Shown here in pieces: positions 34,881 through 46,839 of a stretch of 64,000 nt of DNA. Under the pieces are notes generated by a model. It ran no database searches, was not told the origin of the DNA, and was given only the letters and a program-made list of their open reading frames with translations. Every line of letters starts with the position of its first letter. The stretch's first letter is position 1. Origin of the DNA: Paraescarpia echinospica (taxonomy: Eukaryota; Annelida; Polychaeta; Sabellida; Siboglinidae); the NCBI GenBank assembly GCA_020002185.1, contig CM034541.1, positions 51,196,562 to 51,260,561 on the forward strand. Reading direction: 5' to 3'. The translations under genes and the position numbers were made by a program.

Positions 34881-35731
34881 CTGAAATGAACTATTTTGCC
34901 AGTAGTATCTCTTGTTTCCAATAATGTGTGTACATCAGCGAAATATATAGTGGCCAAGTAATTGTGGCGATGTTTGGACACTCTGTATCAAGCAGAGATC
35001 TGCGCCTGTGTAAAAGTATGGTTATTTTAAGGGGGGTTAGGACAACAATTTGTGTGACGCAAGATATATGTTCCACTGGGCATCCCAGTTTTGGTTTCAT
35101 AATGTACTATGTATATACCTCAATTTACACCCAGAATTTTAGCCGGTTATCTACAATATAATTGTAGTTACCATCAAAAGACGCCTCTGTGCCTTTCAAT
35201 ATTGTGAATATTGTTGAAATGCCTGGCTTGTGCTTTTGACACCTACTGGTGTCGTACACGAGTGACATATAGTTCATGATTGCATCAGATTATTTAGCAT
35301 AGTTTGTGGGCATTACGTTATACCAAAATTCGTGAAGATTTGCAATGTGCCTGTCCAATAAAATGCTGCTTAAAATAATGATTTTGTGTATTTTTTGCAA
35401 AAAATACAACATTTTATGACAAATTACAAAAAATATATTTCGTTAATATTCTATATATTTTATTCCCATATCGGTAAGATACTGTGTTGGCCTGTATGCT
35501 GTGCTCAGTACCATTCATACCAGGCAAACTTATGTAATATAAAGTACCGAATAAGCATGTTTAAACCAACTCAAGGCGCTGTTTAGCTTGGAGGTGTGCA
35601 CAGTTTGATGACGCATATTTTAATTGTTACTGAGACAGTGTAAATTTCCGTTTGTGGTTAATCTAGTTATATGTATAGCTTGATATAAAACTAACTTTCG
35701 TGAAGATTTGCAAGATTCAGGAGATCTATTT

Positions 35732-36180
35732 GGGGTAAGACCACATTAAGGATTCGTCTGCCATTACCCACCAAAAGAGTGCCCTTGAAAATACCGTTTT
35801 GGTGTCATGTGTGAATTTTTTTCGAGCACTTTGGCATGGCACATGTCAGTCCAGTGAATACTGAATGTACTACTACATTAGATCTTTCACGAGGTTGCAA
35901 TAAACATATGCTAGTCGCTCGCGTATTCGCACAGTGGCTATTTTGCAGAACGCACCAATATTTCAAAATCCGTCACCAGATTGGGGCGAAATTGAGGAGG
36001 TTTGGGTGGATTTTTCTAAAAACTGAGGTATGAGAATTTTACGAGTTTTGCACAGCACTTGTGTCAATGGAGGTTAAATATGCTGTGAAATTTTCAAGAA
36101 AATTGTTCGTCAAATTTAGCAGGAAATGAAGGAAACGTTATAATGGCCGCCTATGTAAAATTTAAATGTGGTCTTACCCC
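35732..36180 (+). mobile_element. 449-bp MITE, right copy
   Basis: Same orientation as the left copy. Left flank ATTT, right flank AGTT. The inner flanks of the two copies (AAAT and ATTT) are mutual complements. Confidence 0.85.
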
Positions 36181-36520
36181 AGTTGACTACACTACCCCTG
36201 GCAGACATCACCACAAGTCAGAGGTGGTAGTTGACTGCACTACCCCTGGCAGACATCACCACAAGTCAGGGGTGGTAGTTGACTGCACTACCCCTGGCAG
36301 ACATCACCACAAGTCGGGTGGTAGTTGACTGCACTACCCCTGGCAGACATCACCACAAGTCGGGTGGTAGTTGACTATACTACCCCTGGCAGACATCCTC
36401 ACAAGTCAGGGGTGGTAGTTGACTACACTACCCCTGGCAGACATCCCCACAAGTCAGGGGTGGTAGTTGACTACACTACCCCTGGCAGACATCACCACAA
36501 GTCAGGGGTGGTAGTTGACT
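36181..36520 (+). repeat. 48-bp minisatellite, second block
   Basis: About seven units continuing the array interrupted by the composite element. It passes directly into the 43-bp array at AGTTGACTGAATCAGTTG (near 36520). Confidence 0.95.
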
Positions 36521-37560
36521 GAATCAGTTGTACTTCCTTCTACACAATGCGTGGAATTTAACTGAATCAGTTGTACTTCCAACTACACAATGCATGGAAG
36601 TTAACTGAATCAGTTGTACTTCCAACTACACAATGCATGGAAGTTAACTGAATCAGTTGTACTTCCTCCTACACAATGCATGGAAGTTAGCTGAATCAGT
36701 TGTACTTCCTCCTACACAATGCATGGAAGTTAACTGAATCAGTTGTACTTCCAACTACACAATGCATGGAAGTTAACTGAATCAGTTGTACTTCCTCCTA
36801 CACAATGCATGGAAGTTAACTGAATTAGTTGTACTTCCAGCTACACAATGCATGGAAGTTAACTGAATCAGTTGTACTTCCTCCTACACAATGCATGGAA
36901 GTTAACTGAATTAGTTGTACTTCCAGCTACACAATGCATGGAAGTTAACTGAATCAGTTGTACTTCCTCCTACACAATGCATGGAAGTTAACTGAATTAG
37001 TTGTACTTCCAGCTACACAATGCATGGAAGTTAACTGAATCAGTTGTACTTCCTCCTACACAATGCATGGAAGTTAACTGAATCAGTTGTACTTCCAACT
37101 ACACAATGCATGGAAGTTAACTGAATCAGTTGTACTTCCTCCTACACAATGCATGGAAGTTAACTGAATCAGTTGTACTTCCTCCTACACAATGCATGGA
37201 AGTTAACTGAATTAGTTGTACTTCCAACTACACAATGCATGGAAGTTAACTGAATCAGTTGTACTTCCAACTACACAATGCATGGAAGTTAACTGAATCA
37301 GTTGTACTTCCTCCTACACAATGCATGGAAGTTAACTGAATTAGTTGTACTTCCAGCTACACAATGCATGGAAGTTAACTGAATCAGTTGTACTTCCAAC
37401 TACACAATGCATGGAAGTTAACTGAATCAGTTGTACTTCCTCCTACACAATGCATGGAAGTTAACTGAATCAGTTGTACTTCCATCTACACAATGCTTGG
37501 AAGTTAGCTGAATCAGTTGTACTTCCTACAGAATGCGTGGAAGTTAGCTGAATCAGTCGT
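36515..37560 (+). repeat. 43-bp minisatellite, about 24 units
   Basis: The unit starts TGAATCAGTTGTACTTCC. It contains near-palindromic AACTGAATCAGTT and the inverted pair ACTTCCA/TGGAAGT. Variants CCTCCT, CAACT and CAGCT alternate, and a two-unit (86-bp) period is visible at about 36780-37030. Confidence 0.95.
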
Positions 37561-37564
37561 ATTT

Positions 37565-37636
37565 CCTCCTACACAATGTAGGAGGCAGTACAATATGACT
37601 ATATGCATGCCAGTCTTCACTGGCATGCATATAGTC
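37565..37636. repeat. two perfect hairpins at the array end
   Basis: CCTCCTACA-CAA-TGTAGGAGG (37565-37585) is followed by GACTATATGCATGCCAG, a 6-nt loop and its exact complement (37597-37636, 17-bp stem). Confidence 0.9.
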
Positions 37637-40600
37637 TAGAGAGCTACTAAACATGTCAACACTACTTCCATCATAACTCTTAATGATCTGTAACTATTAT
37701 TCACCAAAAAAACAATTAATAATTACAAATTTACAATATAGTCTAAAGGACTTCAGGGCCTCTTGGCCCATTTTTAGTCCTTTGGCCGAAGGTCCAAGGG
37801 ACTATTGCCATCACTCTGCGTCTGCCGTTAGCTGCCGTATCTTAGAAAAATTTTCTCTCATTTTGCATAGACATATCTTAGGGCACTGCCACTATGCACA
37901 AGAAATCTGTATTTGATTGAATCATTTTAAGGGCTCCGTAGGGCCTCCAAGGACCCCAAAACTTGTAAAAATGTAACATTTGGCCTATTTTTTCAAAAAA
38001 CTGTTCAGCAACTTTTTTTTTAAATTTTACAGAGATGTATCTTAGGGTCCTGCCACTTTATACAAGACATGTGTATTTGATTGAATCTTTCTAAGGACAC
38101 CTAAGGGACCCCCAAAGTGCAAAAGTTTTGCATTATCTAGTGATGTGGTTTTGAGAAGGGCCCTTGAGACGACCCCCAACAGTAGATTTTGTTTATTGTG
38201 CCAGAAAGCCAGCAGCATGACTAAACTATGCAGCCTAGTGCTATTGTTCCATTGAGACCTTGACTAATCTTTAATTGGTCACAGGGCCCAGGCAGAGCAG
38301 ACACTTGACCCCTGTTAGACTGAACAGTTGCCTAACACTTTTAAACTGTATCTTCAAAACTATTGATTTTCTATAATTGCAAGTTGTTTATTTTTATGTT
38401 CATTTAATTATTATAAAATGGTGTCACTGTGGTGTCTAATGGTTAAAGATGTATTGTCTGTAGAAACCTGTAGGTGACAAACATAGAAAATTAATATTCT
38501 GTCACCTGTAGGTGACAAACATAGATAGAAAATTAATATTCTGGACAACTATAGAGTGAAATATCCTACACTTTATTGATATCAAATGCATTCTACTGTT
38601 CTGTTTACGTTTGCCATGCCTTGTGTAGACATGGTACTATGTAAATCAGTTGTATCAATATAGACTAATAATTACAGATTCACAATGTAGTTGACACCTG
38701 AAACAACCAAATGTCAACCATTAGAAGAGTTGACATACTTCCGCTATACACAAGCAAGAAATCTGTATTTGATTGAATCATTCTAGTGTCATCAGCATAT
38801 AGTAGAACATACATTTTCTACATCATCATCACTAAGGTTATTGTAAATTTCACCAGCTGCCATGTCAAGTCCGTTATAATTGTGACTAACAGTGTTCAAA
38901 ATTATTCAGGTAAATAACAAAGGACACAAGTTTTCTCCTTGCCATACCTCTACACATGAGAAGAAGGCTGACACAGCCTGGCCCTGATTTATACATGATT
39001 TATCATTTTTTTACATGTATACAACTTTCAACACATTACCATTAATACCGCATGAAATTATCTTAGACCACAGTGAGGACCGTCTACTAAATCAAATGCT
39101 TTCTTATAATCAATGAAGGCACAATAAATCCTTTTGCGTCGAGACAAATACAATTCAACCAATACCCCTATCTGAACACTGCCTGTTCTTCACCTATTAC
39201 ATTCGCTTTGTTTAGGTATGTGGTCAGTCTGGTGTTCTGAACAATCACTAAGGATTAATGAACACTTGTGCAGAATGTCACCCACTTGGCAGGTTTAATT
39301 GATCTATTCAGCAATGAGGACACTGCTTAGGCCTCACTCTGGACACTCACAGTGTTGTGTATTGTCTTAGTTGGTGCATTGAGCTAATCTACTTGACCAT
39401 GAATCAGTGGTGGCTCTGGTTGTGTATTACACCCAGCTGTGGAGCTAAGATTCTCTGCCTGCTATTGTTTGATGGAAACTGTGACTAATCTGTAATTGGT
39501 CACTGGCAGTAGCTTGTGTCAACAGACAGCATTAAGCCACTAGACCCCTGTTAAACTGGACAGTTGCCTATAGGTTTTAAACTGTGTCAAAGTCTACCTT
39601 TTGCTCTCAAATAATCTGTCCTCTTAGTTTTACACATAAAGACATAATCTGGCATAACTTGATAAGTCTTTGTAGCAGCACATTTGTACTTCCAGTGTAT
39701 CATTGCAACATATTACATACTGTGTGCCACATTTGAATGTTGTGCATGTAATATTTCTATGCAATCCATTTGCATATATAATGTAAAACTTCAACAGCCG
39801 TTTTCTTCATTTTCACTTTTTGACCCCTAACATGTTCAATGCTCCATAACTTCGCCAATTTTTATAGCAGTCATAATTTTTGTAAAGCACCCTACCAAAC
39901 CTTTACAAGGATGTAAGAAAACAATGTTACAATTTTTCCGACTTATCACTCATTTTGACAGCCGGGGTCACATATAGACGTATTAGTCCAAAGGACTTCA
40001 GGGCCACTTGGCCCATTTTTTATATCATGCAAATGCGAGTTTTTTTTATATTATACAAATGCATGTTTTATTGTTTAAATACAAGTTTTTTATGTTATTC
40101 AAATGCAAGTTTGAAATTACACCATTGCACATGTTCTGACTATATGCAATTGCTTGAAACAATTCCAATTAAAATGCTCCTTTACATAATTGCATGCAAA
40201 TGCATTTCTATAGTTTTCATTCATTTTTTGTAAGTGAAACGGGTAACAAGATACAAGTCTGTTTACATCAACCACAGTGAGTCAACTAGGCAACTACTAA
40301 TACGTGGGATGGCAGCACTGCGGCACTGCGGCACTGCTCGTTTTTGTCTCATCACACGATGCGTCCATTGCACTTGGTGTACATCAAGACCTCAGCGTGT
40401 GCATTGGTCATCATGGCACGGTGAGGTCGAAACAGTTTGCACTTTGCCTTGAAACTCCCAGATATATCACTTGGCACATCGTAATGATCCAAAACACTAG
40501 GGCGCTTGGATGCTGGCATCTTGAATAACTCGGTGTCGGGAATGGTGAGTGACTTGTGATAGTTAGCTTAGCTTATATGGTTATAGTCAACAGCAACGAT

Positions 40601-40680
40601 TCGCATACATGATCCACTGAACTGCTCCAATGGACAACTCTGTTATAAAAGTATTGTTAATGGCATAGCATTGGATGAGC
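37637..40680. other. non-coding stretch with low-copy repeats
   Basis: No gene supported. GACTTCAGGGCC(T/A)CTTGGCCCATTTTT occurs at about 37748 and 39994. A ~120-bp block with TGACTAAT...AATTGGTCAC and GACCCCTGTTA...CAGTTGCCTA occurs at about 38240-38360 and 39480-39590. ATCTGTATTTGATTGAATCA recurs near 37900 and 38760, with a diverged match near 38070. A 45-bp tandem pair with GTCACCTGTAGGTGAC lies near 38465-38545. Confidence 0.6.
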
Positions 40681-42671
40681 AAACAATTCACCCATGACTT
40701 CTAGTCTTCCAATCATGCACTGCTCAACAATTCACCCATGGCTTCCAGTCTTCCAATAATGCACTGCTCAACAATTCACCCATGACTTCCAGTCTTCCAA
40801 TCATGCACTGCTCAACAATTCACCCATGGCTTCCAGTCTTCCAATCATGCACTGCTCAACAATTCACCCATGACTTCCAGTCTTCCAATCATGCCCTGCT
40901 CAACAATTCACCCATGGCTTCCAGTCTTCCAATCATGCACTGCTCAACAATTCACCCATGACTTCCAGTCTTCCAATCATGCACTGCTCAACAATTCACC
41001 CATGACTTCCAGTCTTCCAATCATGCACTGCTCAACAATTCACCCATGGCTTCCAGTCTTCCAATCATGCACTGCTCAACAATTCACCCATGGCTTCCAG
41101 TCTTCCAATCATGCCCTGCTCAACAATTCACCCATGGTTTCCAGTCTTCCAATCATGCACTGCTCAACAATTCACCCATGGCTTCCAGTCTTCCAATCAT
41201 GCACTGCTCAACAATTCACCCATGGCTTCCAGTCTTCCAATCATGCACTGCTCAACAATTCACCCATGGTTTCCAGTCTTCCAATCATGCCCTGCTCAAC
41301 AATTCACCCATGGTTTCCAGTCTTCCAATCATGCCCTGCTCAACAATTCACCCATGGTTTCCAGTCTTCCAATCATGCCCTGCTCAACAATTCACCCATG
41401 GTTTCCAGTCTTCCAATCATGCCCTGCTCAACAATTCACCCATGGTTTCCAGTCTTCCAATCATGCCCTGCTCAACAATTCACCCATGGCTTCCAGTCTT
41501 CCAATCATGCCCTGCTCAACAATTCACCCATGGTTTCCAGTCTTCCAATCATGCACTGCTCAACAATTCACCCATGGTTTCCAGTCTTCCAATCATGCCC
41601 TGCTCAACAATTCACCCATGGTTTCCAGTCTTCCAATCATGCCCTGCTCAACAATTCACCCATGGTTTCCAGTCTTCCAATCATGCACTGCTCAACAATT
41701 CACCCATGGCTTCCAGTCTTCCAATCATGCACTGCTCAACAATTCACCCATGGCTTCCAGTCTTCCAATCATGCACTGCTCAACACCCACCCATGTATTT
41801 CCAGTCTTCCAACTGCACTGCTCAACAATTCACCCATGGCTTCCAGTCTCCAATCATGCACTGCCTAACACCACCCATGTATTTCCATGTCTTTCCAATC
41901 ATATGCACTGCTCAACAATTCCACCCATGGTTTCCAGGCCTTCCAATCATGCAGGCACTGCTCAACACCTACCCATGGTTTCCAGTCTTCCAATCATGCA
42001 CTGCTCTAACAATTCACCCATGGTTTCCAGTCTTCCAATCATGCCCTGCTCAACAATTCACCCATGGCTTCCAGTCTTCCAATCATGCCCTGCTCAACAA
42101 TTCACCCATGGTTTCCAGTCTTCCAATCATGCACTGCTCAACAATTCACCCATGGCTTCCAGTCTTCCAATCATGCACTGCTCAACAATTCACCCATGGC
42201 TTCCAGTCTTCCAATCATGCACTGCTCAACAATTCACCCATGGCTTCCAGTCTTCCAATCATGCACTGCTCAACAATTCACCCATGGCTTCCAGTCTTCC
42301 AATCATGCACTGCTCAACAATTCACCCATGGCTTCCAGTCTTCCAATCATGCACTGCTCAACAATTCACCCATGGCTTCCAGTCTTCCAATCATGCACTG
42401 CTCAACAATTCACCCATGGCTTCCAGTCTTCCAATCATGCACTGCTCAACAATTCACCCATGGCTTCCAGTCTTCCAATCATGCACTGCTCAACAATTCA
42501 CCCATGGCTTCCAGTCTTCCAATCATGCACTGCTCAACAATTCACCCATGGTTTCCAGTCTTCCAATCATGCCCTGCTCAACAATTCACCCATGGCTTCC
42601 AGTCTTCCAATCATGCCCTGCTCAACAATTCACCCATGGCTTCCAGTCTTCCAATCATGCACTGCTCAACA
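40681..42671 (+). repeat. 44-bp minisatellite, about 45 units, running into the gap
   Basis: The unit starts CAACAATTCACCCATGGCTT, with variants G(C/T)TTCC or ACTTCC and GC(A/C)CTG. Because 44 is not a multiple of three and the unit has no stop in any plus frame, all three frames stay open for hundreds of codons; these are not genes. A degenerate stretch lies at 41785-42010. Confidence 0.95.
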
Positions 42672-43671
42672 NNNNNNNNNNNNNNNNNNNNNNNNNNNNN
42701 NNNNNNNNNNNNNNNNNNNNNNNNNNNNNNNNNNNNNNNNNNNNNNNNNNNNNNNNNNNNNNNNNNNNNNNNNNNNNNNNNNNNNNNNNNNNNNNNNNNN
42801 NNNNNNNNNNNNNNNNNNNNNNNNNNNNNNNNNNNNNNNNNNNNNNNNNNNNNNNNNNNNNNNNNNNNNNNNNNNNNNNNNNNNNNNNNNNNNNNNNNNN
42901 NNNNNNNNNNNNNNNNNNNNNNNNNNNNNNNNNNNNNNNNNNNNNNNNNNNNNNNNNNNNNNNNNNNNNNNNNNNNNNNNNNNNNNNNNNNNNNNNNNNN
43001 NNNNNNNNNNNNNNNNNNNNNNNNNNNNNNNNNNNNNNNNNNNNNNNNNNNNNNNNNNNNNNNNNNNNNNNNNNNNNNNNNNNNNNNNNNNNNNNNNNNN
43101 NNNNNNNNNNNNNNNNNNNNNNNNNNNNNNNNNNNNNNNNNNNNNNNNNNNNNNNNNNNNNNNNNNNNNNNNNNNNNNNNNNNNNNNNNNNNNNNNNNNN
43201 NNNNNNNNNNNNNNNNNNNNNNNNNNNNNNNNNNNNNNNNNNNNNNNNNNNNNNNNNNNNNNNNNNNNNNNNNNNNNNNNNNNNNNNNNNNNNNNNNNNN
43301 NNNNNNNNNNNNNNNNNNNNNNNNNNNNNNNNNNNNNNNNNNNNNNNNNNNNNNNNNNNNNNNNNNNNNNNNNNNNNNNNNNNNNNNNNNNNNNNNNNNN
43401 NNNNNNNNNNNNNNNNNNNNNNNNNNNNNNNNNNNNNNNNNNNNNNNNNNNNNNNNNNNNNNNNNNNNNNNNNNNNNNNNNNNNNNNNNNNNNNNNNNNN
43501 NNNNNNNNNNNNNNNNNNNNNNNNNNNNNNNNNNNNNNNNNNNNNNNNNNNNNNNNNNNNNNNNNNNNNNNNNNNNNNNNNNNNNNNNNNNNNNNNNNNN
43601 NNNNNNNNNNNNNNNNNNNNNNNNNNNNNNNNNNNNNNNNNNNNNNNNNNNNNNNNNNNNNNNNNNNNNNN
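42672..43671. other. assembly gap (1,000 N)
   Basis: Exactly 1,000 undetermined bases between the minisatellite and the LINE. The round number suggests a placeholder of unknown true length. Confidence 0.98.
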
Positions 43672-45350
43672 AGTTCACTGCCAGTACCAGAGGCTAAGTT
43701 CAAGGGGGCAGAATCAGACTATTTAAGACAGTTAATTGTAACCCCAGAAATGGTAGCTAAGAAAAATAGGGCTATGAAGGAAAATAAATCACCTGGAGTG
43801 GATGGTATTCCACCCAAAACTACTAGTGGAAATTGTAGAACAAATTAGCATACCGCTTGCAACAGTTTTCAACTTGTCATTAGAAGAGGGAGTGGTTCCT
43901 TTAGAATGGAAAGAAGCAAACATTATACCGTTATTTAAAAAAGGTTCGAGAAACAAGTCAGAGAACTATAGACCAGTGAGTTTAACATCAGTGATTTGTA
44001 AATTATTAGAAAGACTAATTAAAGATCACATGGTGGATTTCTTTGTTAAACAAAACTTGATAAACCCATCTCAACATGGTTTTTTTAAAGCGAGGTCATG
44101 CTTAACAAATATGTTATGTTTTTTTAAAGACATCACTAAGTGGGTAGATGAGGGATCACCCGTAGATATCGTCTACTTAGATTTTCAAAAAGCTTTCGAC
44201 AAAGTACCACATCAAAGATTACTGCTTAAACTAAAGGCCCATGGCATAGGAAATGGTATAATAAACTGATAGAACAATGGCTGATTGACAGAAGACAACG
44301 TGTAGTAGTTGATGGGGTGGCTTCAAACTGGAAATCGGTATTGAGTGGGGTACCACAGGGATCAGTATTAGGACCTATATTATTCTTAATATATATCAAC
44401 GATTTGGATGACAGAAATAACAAGCAAGGTGTTGAAATCTCTGCGGATGATACAAAAGTGTTTAGAAGGATTAAAAAGTGAAGGAGATAGACAGCATTTA
44501 CAAGATGATCTTGATAGGTTGATCAAATGGTCTGAAAAGTGGCAAATGCCGTTCAATTTTGGGAAATGTAAATGCCTCCACACAGGTCATGGGAATGAAG
44601 AGGTAAAATATAAAATGGGGGGTACTGTTCTAAGTACTACTGTAAAAGAAAAGGACTTAGGGTTAACCATTAGTGCTGATATGAAGGTTTCAGAGCAGTG
44701 TGGAATTGCAGCTTCAAAGGGAAATCAAATCCTTGGATTAATTAGGCGAAACAACGTATAAGGAAAAAGAGCTAATAATACCGCTGTACAAAACAATAGT
44801 TAGGCCTCATTTAGAATATTGTATTCAAGCGTGGAGGCCATATCGCAGGAAGGACATAGATATGCTAGAAAGAGTGCAGAGGAGAGCAACTAAAATGATA
44901 CCAAAACTGAGGGATCTTAGTTACGAAATACGCCTAAAAAATGCGGTTTAACAACACTAGAGACCAGGAGATTGAGAGGAGATCAGATAGAAGTGTTTAA
45001 AATATTGAAGGGTCATGAAAATATTGATAGAAATATTTTTTTCTCAGTTAAGAAAGATAGAAGGACTAGAGGACATGAACTTACATTGGCAAAGGAGCAG
45101 AGTAGATTGGATATAAGAAAGTTTTCTTTTTCACAAAGGACTGTAAATGAATGGAACAGATTACCTGCTGATTGTGTGGGTGCTAGTAGCGTGAATATGT
45201 TTAAAAATAAAATCGACACATACCTCAGACGGGCGGGATACACATAGATAAAAGGGTCGGACTCTCGATAAGCCAAAGGGCTTCCTTGTCCACCTGCCAC
45301 CTAGAGTTAATTATCTGGGTGGCAATCTTGTTAAATCTTGTTAAATCTAA
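43672..45350 (+). pseudogene. CR1-like LINE, reverse transcriptase and 3' end
   Basis: Non-LTR retrotransposon relic. After the gap come the start of the reverse transcriptase domain (ENKSPGVDGIP), then [54 protein letters not shown] and [11 protein letters not shown]. The YADD-type region near 44430-44460 is damaged (only SADDTKV is readable). The C-terminal part (VKEKDLGLTISADMKVSEQC, VRPHLEYCIQAW, RVQRRATKMI) closely resembles vertebrate CR1. The frame changes near 43815, 44265, 44430, 44757 and 44940, so it is dead. After the stop (45245), the 3' end has a doubled CTTGTTAAAT and meets the right inverted arm at about 45352. The 5' half is in the gap. Confidence 0.9.
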
Positions 45351-45624
45351 ATCCATTGTCAAATGTGACTTTTACAGCGAATTTCTCTAATATCGATGCA
45401 TCTCGTGTTTCCTGACCCCGCAGTGATCGTATACAACGTTTAATTTCGTGCTTTTAACGTTTCGTTTATCGTTTGTAAAAATCCTTTGTTCTCCGTTCAC
45501 ATTCCAATCAAGATAAGCCGTAGTGTCATGCGCCACCGCTGTGTTTGACGTTGCGCGCAAACGCGCGCTCATTGCTCATTCACCATTTTTCAGTCAAACA
45601 CTCCTGATCGGTTTTCAAACCTCT

Positions 45625-46140
45625 CATCGATTGTAAGTACGCGTACATGCATGCACGTTTTTATTACAGCTGTTGTAAGTACGCAACATGCATGCATGCA
45701 TGTATTTTACCGTTTAAATAGCATGTATTTTATTTTATCGTTTAAACAGTACGCCTGCATGCATGCATTTTATTTAAACAATTGTAAGTACGCGTACATG
45801 CATGCACGTTTTTACTACAGCTGTTGTAAGTACGCAACATGCATGCATGCATGTATTTTACCGTTTAAATAGCATGTATTTTATTTTATCGTTTAAACAG
45901 TACGCCTGCATGCATGCATTTTATTTTACCATTTAAACAATTGTAAGTGCGTACATATCTCTCATTTTATAAATTGCATGTATTTTACCGTTTAAACATG
46001 CATTTTATTTAAATGCACTATTGTAACATACCGTTTAAACATGCATGCATTTTATTTAAATGCACGTTTTTACTAGTACGCATTAAATTGCATGTATTTA
46101 CCGTTTAAACATGCATGCATTTTATTTATAAGCGCGTGCA
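45625..46140. repeat. GTTTAAAC / ATGCATGCAT palindromic array (right arm)
   Basis: Mirror of 30160-30660. Confidence 0.8.
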
Positions 46141-46182
46141 TATCGTTTATTGTCTCGTTTAAACATTTCTTTTATTTCATAG

Positions 46183-46513
46183 ATCGATCCAACTGCCTAC
46201 AAGCAGCGACGAATCGTCGCCTCGTAGGTCGGTCGAACTGCCCGACATGACGGTGCAGTCGACCCAGCCGACCTGCATGGTCGCGCCGTCCGTCCGCGCG
46301 CCTTCGCCACCTCCCACGCCGCCCGATGTCACGCCTGACTACAGCTCGTCTGACGATGATGACATAGCCGATCTGGCGCGAGTATTTCTCATAAAACAAC
46401 CAAACGGATTATGGAGAACGATCACGCCTCCCGAACTATATCGTCAGCAAGGCTTCGGTTCTCCACCGGAGCACCTCGTTGGCGCCGACTATCGATATAC
46501 AGCGCCACAATAA
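46183..46513 (+). CDS. small proline-rich/acidic protein, terminal exon (right arm)
   Basis: Twin of 29776-30106. The acceptor TTTTATTTCATAG ends at 46182, and 109 codons follow: IQLPT, APSPPPTPPDV, SSSDDDD, NGLWRTITPPELY. It differs from the left copy by Arg-to-Gln in ELYRRQ (here RQQ) and by the residue before IQLPT. The reading frame is intact in both copies. An upstream exon was not found in the arm; the arm's inner end is cut by the LINE, so this copy may lack its own promoter. Confidence 0.6.
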
Positions 46514-46839
46514 ATATTCAGTCACTACTCACGTTTTCACGCGTCTATTTTCAATGCATAAACACCCTACTGAATGTTAGTGTATTTATGCATTTGATTG
46601 TCATTGTAATCCCACGACTAGATGTACATTGGTTTCGTTTTAATCCGTCCACCAGAACAACGTTGTTTACCGTTAGCCAGCTATGCTGTCATCCAAGGGT
46701 CACAGGCCACTAGAGCAGCAGCCGGCGACGGTGCCTTATCGCTGCAGCAGCAGCGGTCGTCGCTCTTGCTGTCAACATCACATACGGGGACATCTCAACG
46801 TTTATACAATGGTTTTAATATACAATGGTTTTAGCGTGG

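Larger units (their letters stand above)
33134..36180 (+). mobile_element. 3.05-kb composite element bounded by two MITEs, inserted in the minisatellite
   Basis: The outer ends are GGGGTAAGACCACATTAA and its inverse. The 48-bp minisatellite stops at GGTGGTAGTT (33133) and resumes at AGTTGACTAC (36181), so AGTT is duplicated exactly on both sides: a 4-bp target-site duplication. The interior (33589-35731) has no transposase. It carries three 43-bp repeat units (about 34745-34880) and low-complexity sequence. Confidence 0.7.

Noticed and set aside
31680..37560. CRISPR-like array
   Set aside because: Units are contiguous tandem repeats without unique spacers, in eukaryotic DNA.
40870..43848. 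Open frames of 332 to 883 codons on the plus strand, and 345-355 codons on the minus strand
   Set aside because: They consist of the 44-bp minisatellite and of N bases. The unit lacks stops in all plus frames, and the minus frames are almost wholly N.
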